Notes under the pieces: generated by a model | The model's database searches: none | Seen by the model: only the letters and a program-made list of their open reading frames with translations | Told to the model about the DNA's origin: nothing | Part shown: one piece after another, positions 6,245 through 9,158 of the stretch | Position numbering within the stretch: position 1 is the stretch's first letter | How the letters are laid out: the number at the start of each line of letters is the position of its first letter | Source of the DNA: CBDVAK01 sp965371945 | Lineage (GTDB): Bacteria > Pseudomonadota > Gammaproteobacteria > Competibacterales > JAHEDQ01 | Assembly (NCBI GenBank): GCA_965371945.1 | Contig: CBDVAK010000135.1 | Coordinates: 1-9,158 of the forward strand | Direction: 5' to 3' | DNA: 9,158 bases | Made by a program: the position numbers and the translations under genes

Positions 6245-6694
6245 ATGAGCGCAAGACAGATCTGGGTGGATGCTGACGCCTGCCCGCGAGTGGTCAAGGA
6301 GATTCTGTTTCGGGCCGCGAACAGGGTGGGTGTGGCGCTGATCCTGGTTGCCAATCAGCCCGTCCAGGTGCCCAAATCCCCGCATATCCGTTCTATCCAG
6401 GTGGGGGCCGGGTTCGACGTTGCGGACAGCCATATCGTACAGCAGGCGCAAGCCGGCGACCTGGTGATTACCGCCGACATTCCGCTGGCCGCTGAAGTCA
6501 TCGCCAAGGGCTGCCTTGCTTTGAACCCGCGCGGTGAACTCTACACCGAGAGCAATATTCGCCAGCGCCTCAACATGCGTGATTTCATGGATACGCTGCG
6601 CGCCAGCGGGGTGGACACCGGCGGGCCGGCGCCGTTCGGGCAGACTGAGCGGCAGGCGTTCGCCAACCAGTTGGACCGGTTCCTGGCCCGTTAG
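6245..6694 (+). CDS. yaiI: YaiI/YqxD family protein (UPF0178, PIN-like fold)
   Basis: The product is a 149-residue protein of the UPF0178 (YaiI/YqxD) family, close to the roughly 150 residues usual for it. Conserved blocks are all present: WVDADACP at 7-14, GFDVADSHIV at 56-65, DLVITADIPLAAEV at 72-85, LNPRGELYT near 93-101 and GGPAPFGQTERQAFANQLDR at 126-145. The acidic residues Asp9, Asp11, Asp61 and Asp78 are placed as in PIN/NYN-like metal-dependent nucleases, but no activity has been established for the family to my knowledge. It is cytoplasmic. The ATG at 6245 is chosen because family similarity begins there; the frame is open far upstream, but only as antisense to deaD. The ribosome binding site is weak (GGAAAT). 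It is divergent from deaD and convergent with nspC, whose stop is 29 bases away with no clear terminator between. Confidence 0.93.
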   Translation: MSARQIWVDADACPRVVKEILFRAANRVGVALILVANQPVQVPKSPHIRSIQVGAGFDVADSHIVQQAQAGDLVITADIPLAAEVIAKGCLALNPRGELYTESNIRQRLNMRDFMDTLRASGVDTGGPAPFGQTERQAFANQLDRFLAR

Positions 6695-6723
6695 GGCGCG
6701 CGCAACGATTGCTCGAAATCACC

Positions 6724-7899
6724 TCAGGACAATCTGCTTTCGAAATCCAGGTAGCTGAACCTACGGATGACTTCGATACTGTCGTGGCTCCGGTCCCAGA
6801 GGGCGATGGCTGGCAACGGCGTGCCGTTGAAGGTGGTTGTCTTGACCATGGTGTAGTAGGCCTGGTCAAGAAAACAGAGCCGCTCGCCGGGTTGGGGAGG
6901 TGGGTCGAAACGGTAGGTGCCGATCACGTCCCCGGCCAGGCATGTGGGTCCGCCGAGGCGGTACACGGCGGGGTCCCCGGGATCGGCATCAGATAGCGGC
7001 GTGGCACCCAGTAGGTCCGGAGTATAGGGTGCTTCGATGACGTCGGGCATGTGGCATGTCGCCGAACAGTCGAGCACCGCGAAGTGACCGTCGTTGTGGC
7101 CGGTGTCGAGCACTTCGGCCACCAATGCTCCGGCGTCGTATGCCACGGCGGTACCGGGTTCGAGGTAGACGGCGAGACCGGTGCGCCGGCGCAGATCGCC
7201 GAGCCTGGCGATCAGCCGCTCCCGCGGATAGTCGGGCTCGGTGATCAACTGGCCACCGCCAAGATTGATCCAGTCGATGTCGTCGAACAGATGGCCGAAC
7301 CGGTCTTCGGTGGCGCTCAGCAGCCTGTGGAACGGCTCGTATCCCTGGTCGCACAGGGCATGGACATGCAGGCCGCTGATTCGTGACGGCGGGTGGTCGC
7401 CCAGTTGGTCGGCGGCAACACCGAGACGGGACCACGGCGCACAGGGATCGTAGAGCGGGATCTTCGCTTCGGAATGGCGCGGGTTGATGCGCAGCCCGTA
7501 TGAACAGCGTCCGTCCGCACTGAGGTCTGGTTCGAATCTGCGCCATTGGCTCAGCGAATTGAATATCAGGTGATCGGACAGCGCTTCTATCTCAGACAGG
7601 TCGGCCGCTTTCAGGCCGGGTGCATAGCTGTGCACCTCTCCCCTGAACCGATTCCGGCCAAGCCGGGCTTCCCACAGGCCACTGGCGGCAGTGCCACTGA
7701 GGTATTCCCCGATCAGATCGGCGACAGCGAAACAGGAAAATGCCTTGAGCGCGAGCAGGACCTTGACGTCGGCCGCATCCGCGATCGTCTTCAGAGTCTT
7801 GAGGTTGTCTTGCAGGCGCAGCAGATCGATGACATAGCACGGGCTTGGTAGTCGACCCAAATCAAGTTCGGCAAAGGCACTGTCCGTCGGTCCGGTCAC
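6724..7899 (-). CDS. nspC: Carboxynorspermidine/carboxyspermidine decarboxylase
   Basis: The product is a 391-residue PLP enzyme of the alanine racemase-fold (group IV) decarboxylases. It removes the carboxyl group from carboxynorspermidine or carboxyspermidine to give norspermidine or spermidine. Lys52 in LALKAFS is the expected PLP lysine. Further family blocks are SRLG at 157-160, GLHVHALC at 176-183, NLGGGQLIT at 212-220, LEPGT at 246-250, CSATCHMPDVIEAPY at 278-292, GGPTCLAGD at 316-324 and YYTMVKTTTFNG at 348-359. Two positions differ from what I remember of this clade: Gln217 where His is common after GGG, and Thr250 where Glu is common after EPG. The start is GTG and overlaps the stop of the upstream dehydrogenase gene as GTGA, so the two are cotranslated. 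The substrate choice (nor- versus spermidine) cannot be read from sequence alone. Confidence 0.94.
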   Translation of the reverse strand: MTGPTDSAFAELDLGRLPSPCYVIDLLRLQDNLKTLKTIADAADVKVLLALKAFSCFAVADLIGEYLSGTAASGLWEARLGRNRFRGEVHSYAPGLKAADLSEIEALSDHLIFNSLSQWRRFEPDLSADGRCSYGLRINPRHSEAKIPLYDPCAPWSRLGVAADQLGDHPPSRISGLHVHALCDQGYEPFHRLLSATEDRFGHLFDDIDWINLGGGQLITEPDYPRERLIARLGDLRRRTGLAVYLEPGTAVAYDAGALVAEVLDTGHNDGHFAVLDCSATCHMPDVIEAPYTPDLLGATPLSDADPGDPAVYRLGGPTCLAGDVIGTYRFDPPPQPGERLCFLDQAYYTMVKTTTFNGTPLPAIALWDRSHDSIEVIRRFSYLDFESRLS

Positions 7900-9143
7900 T
7901 CCGTGGGCCAGCTGCCGTCGAGCGGCAACTCCGTCACGTTCCAGCCGATCCCCACCTCGGGCATCAGCTCCAGAAACGGGTCGGGGTCGAGTTCTTCCAT
8001 ATTGACCATGGTGCCGGGGTTCCAGCTACCGCGCGCCAACAGCAGCGCGGCGGTGATCGCCGGCACGCCCGTGGTGTAGGAAATCGCCTGCGAGCCGGTG
8101 TCCCGGTAGCAGCTTTGATGGTCGCAGGTCGAGTAGACGAACACTCGTTTTGGCAGGCCATCCTTGATGCCCCGGATATCGCAACCGATGCAGACCTTGC
8201 CGGTGTAGCCGGCGGCCAGGGTCGCCGGGTCGGGGAGTACTGCCTTGATCATCCGCAGCGGTGCCATTCTCACCCCGTCGACCTCGACCGGGATCGAGGA
8301 CAGCAGGCCGAGCTGTTCGAGTACGTTGAAAACCTGCAGATAGCGCTCCCCGAACCCCATCCAGAACTCAATGCGCTGCGCTTCCGGAAACGCGAACGGC
8401 AGTGAATGCAACTCATCATGGCCCATGGAATAGACCGTGTGAGAGCCGACTTCCGGCAGGGTCACCTGCATCTGTCTGGAATGGTGCGGAATCGTCTTGA
8501 ATGCGCCATCGTCCCAGTAGATGACGTCTTCGATGATTTCCCGCAGGTTGGTGTCGGGGTCGAAGTTGGTAGCGAAGTAGCGCCCGTGGTCACCCCCGTT
8601 GATATCGATGATGTCGATGGTCTCGATGGTATCCAGATGGTGTTTGGCGGCGTAGGCGCAGAAAATGTTGACGACACCGGGATCGAAGCCCATGCCCAGC
8701 AGCGCATTGAGCGATTTGTCGGCAAAAGCCGGTTTGCGAAGCCATTCGAACTCCGTGTACCAGGGTGCCGGCGCGTTCTCCTCGTGCTCACTCTCGGCGA
8801 CCGCAGTATCGATGTACTGCACGCCGGTGGCGAGGCAGGCATCCATGATGGTTTCGTTGCAATAAGGAGATGCGACGTTGAGGACGATGTCGGCGTTGCT
8901 GTCGCCGATCAGCGTGGTCGTACTGGCGAGGTCGCGGGCATTGACCTGGCGGGTCTTCAGCAGCGTCGCCGGTTTCGCTCCGCCGTGACGCGTGTGGATG
9001 TCGGCGGCAATCGCATCGGGTTTTTTCAGGGTTCGGCTGGCCAGGGTAATGGTGTCGAACGCACTGCGGAACTGCACCGCCTTGTGGGCCGCTACCGCGC
9101 CCACGCCGCCGGCCCCGATGATCAACAGGTTGGGTTTGCTCAA
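7896..9143 (-). CDS. Carboxy(nor)spermidine dehydrogenase, saccharopine dehydrogenase family
   Basis: The product is a 415-residue enzyme of the saccharopine dehydrogenase (Lys9-like) family. It has the N-terminal dinucleotide-binding loop IIGAGGVG at 8-15, ASRT at 35-38, NVASPY at 89-94, GFDPGVVNIF at 152-161 and the CDHQSCYRDTGSQA segment at 340-353 that I associate with the carboxynorspermidine dehydrogenase branch. This enzyme (called CASDH in Vibrio work) condenses aspartate semialdehyde with 1,3-diaminopropane or putrescine and reduces the imine with NADPH. Pairing with nspC by a 4-base overlap confirms this role over a lysine-pathway one. The likely start is a TTG at 9143, just before the nucleotide-binding strand, with GGAG 10 bases upstream; the frame stays open to the window edge, so a start outside cannot be excluded. 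Its promoter is outside the window. Confidence 0.92.
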   Translation of the reverse strand: MSKPNLLIIGAGGVGAVAAHKAVQFRSAFDTITLASRTLKKPDAIAADIHTRHGGAKPATLLKTRQVNARDLASTTTLIGDSNADIVLNVASPYCNETIMDACLATGVQYIDTAVAESEHEENAPAPWYTEFEWLRKPAFADKSLNALLGMGFDPGVVNIFCAYAAKHHLDTIETIDIIDINGGDHGRYFATNFDPDTNLREIIEDVIYWDDGAFKTIPHHSRQMQVTLPEVGSHTVYSMGHDELHSLPFAFPEAQRIEFWMGFGERYLQVFNVLEQLGLLSSIPVEVDGVRMAPLRMIKAVLPDPATLAAGYTGKVCIGCDIRGIKDGLPKRVFVYSTCDHQSCYRDTGSQAISYTTGVPAITAALLLARGSWNPGTMVNMEELDPDPFLELMPEVGIGWNVTELPLDGSWPTE

Positions 9144-9158
9144 GTGCTGGAGGCTCCA

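Noticed and set aside
6695..6723. Terminator between yaiI and nspC
   Set aside because: The 29-base gap holds only a 4-bp GCAA/TTGC pairing and no T-run.
7845..8405. 186-codon plus-strand frame opposite the dehydrogenase gene
   Set aside because: It lies antisense to a confidently identified enzyme and has no recognisable motif; high G+C keeps the opposite strand open.
7896..9143. Lysine-pathway saccharopine dehydrogenase
   Set aside because: The 4-base overlap with nspC and the CDHQSCYRDTGSQA segment point to the carboxy(nor)spermidine branch.
1..9158. CRISPR array, tRNA, insertion sequence, prophage or defence genes
   Set aside because: No regularly spaced repeats, cloverleaf, transposase motifs or flanking terminal repeats were seen; all large genes are ordinary chromosomal families.

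Overview
The window reads as chromosomal DNA of a moderately G+C-rich bacterium, most likely a gammaproteobacterium. This rests on protein character (a RimK/RimB pair, a CsdA-type DeaD, an RhlE-type helicase, a YaiI-family protein) and is an inference, not a marker-gene assignment. It is densely coded: eight confident genes, short or overlapping junctions, and no tRNA, rRNA, IS element, phage gene or CRISPR array that I could see.

Layout from left to right. Positions 1-341 hold no recognisable gene; the first 300 bases are about 49% G+C by hand count, and a weak promoter candidate lies at 242-270. Positions 342-2736 (+) form a tight three-gene operon with ATGA/GTGA overlaps: a RimB-type retropepsin-like protease, the RimK glutamate ligase, and a zinc hydrolase of the succinylglutamate desuccinylase/aspartoacylase family. 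It ends tail to tail, 3 bases from an RhlE-type DEAD-box helicase (2740-4155, -). A 229-base intergenic region follows, with a probable rhlE promoter and long leader. Next is a second DEAD-box helicase of the DeaD/CsdA type with its C-terminal RNA-binding domain (4385-6100, -). A divergent 144-base regulatory region carrying a repeat cluster separates it from a yaiI homologue (6245-6694, +). Positions 6724-9143 (-) hold an overlapping pair for the carboxy(nor)spermidine route of polyamine synthesis: dehydrogenase then decarboxylase (nspC).

How the genes fit together. Left and centre share a theme of ribosome and RNA handling: RimK modifies ribosomal protein S6, RimB is its reported partner in Pseudomonas, and the two helicases act on ribosome assembly and structured RNA. 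The right end makes spermidine or norspermidine from aspartate semialdehyde and a diamine.

I did not find a clearly new system. The best leads are the rimB-rimK-zinc hydrolase operon, which could be a writer/eraser set for glutamate tails; the ATATACYCGTTGC repeat cluster between deaD and yaiI; and a perfect 12-bp hairpin inside the zinc hydrolase gene.
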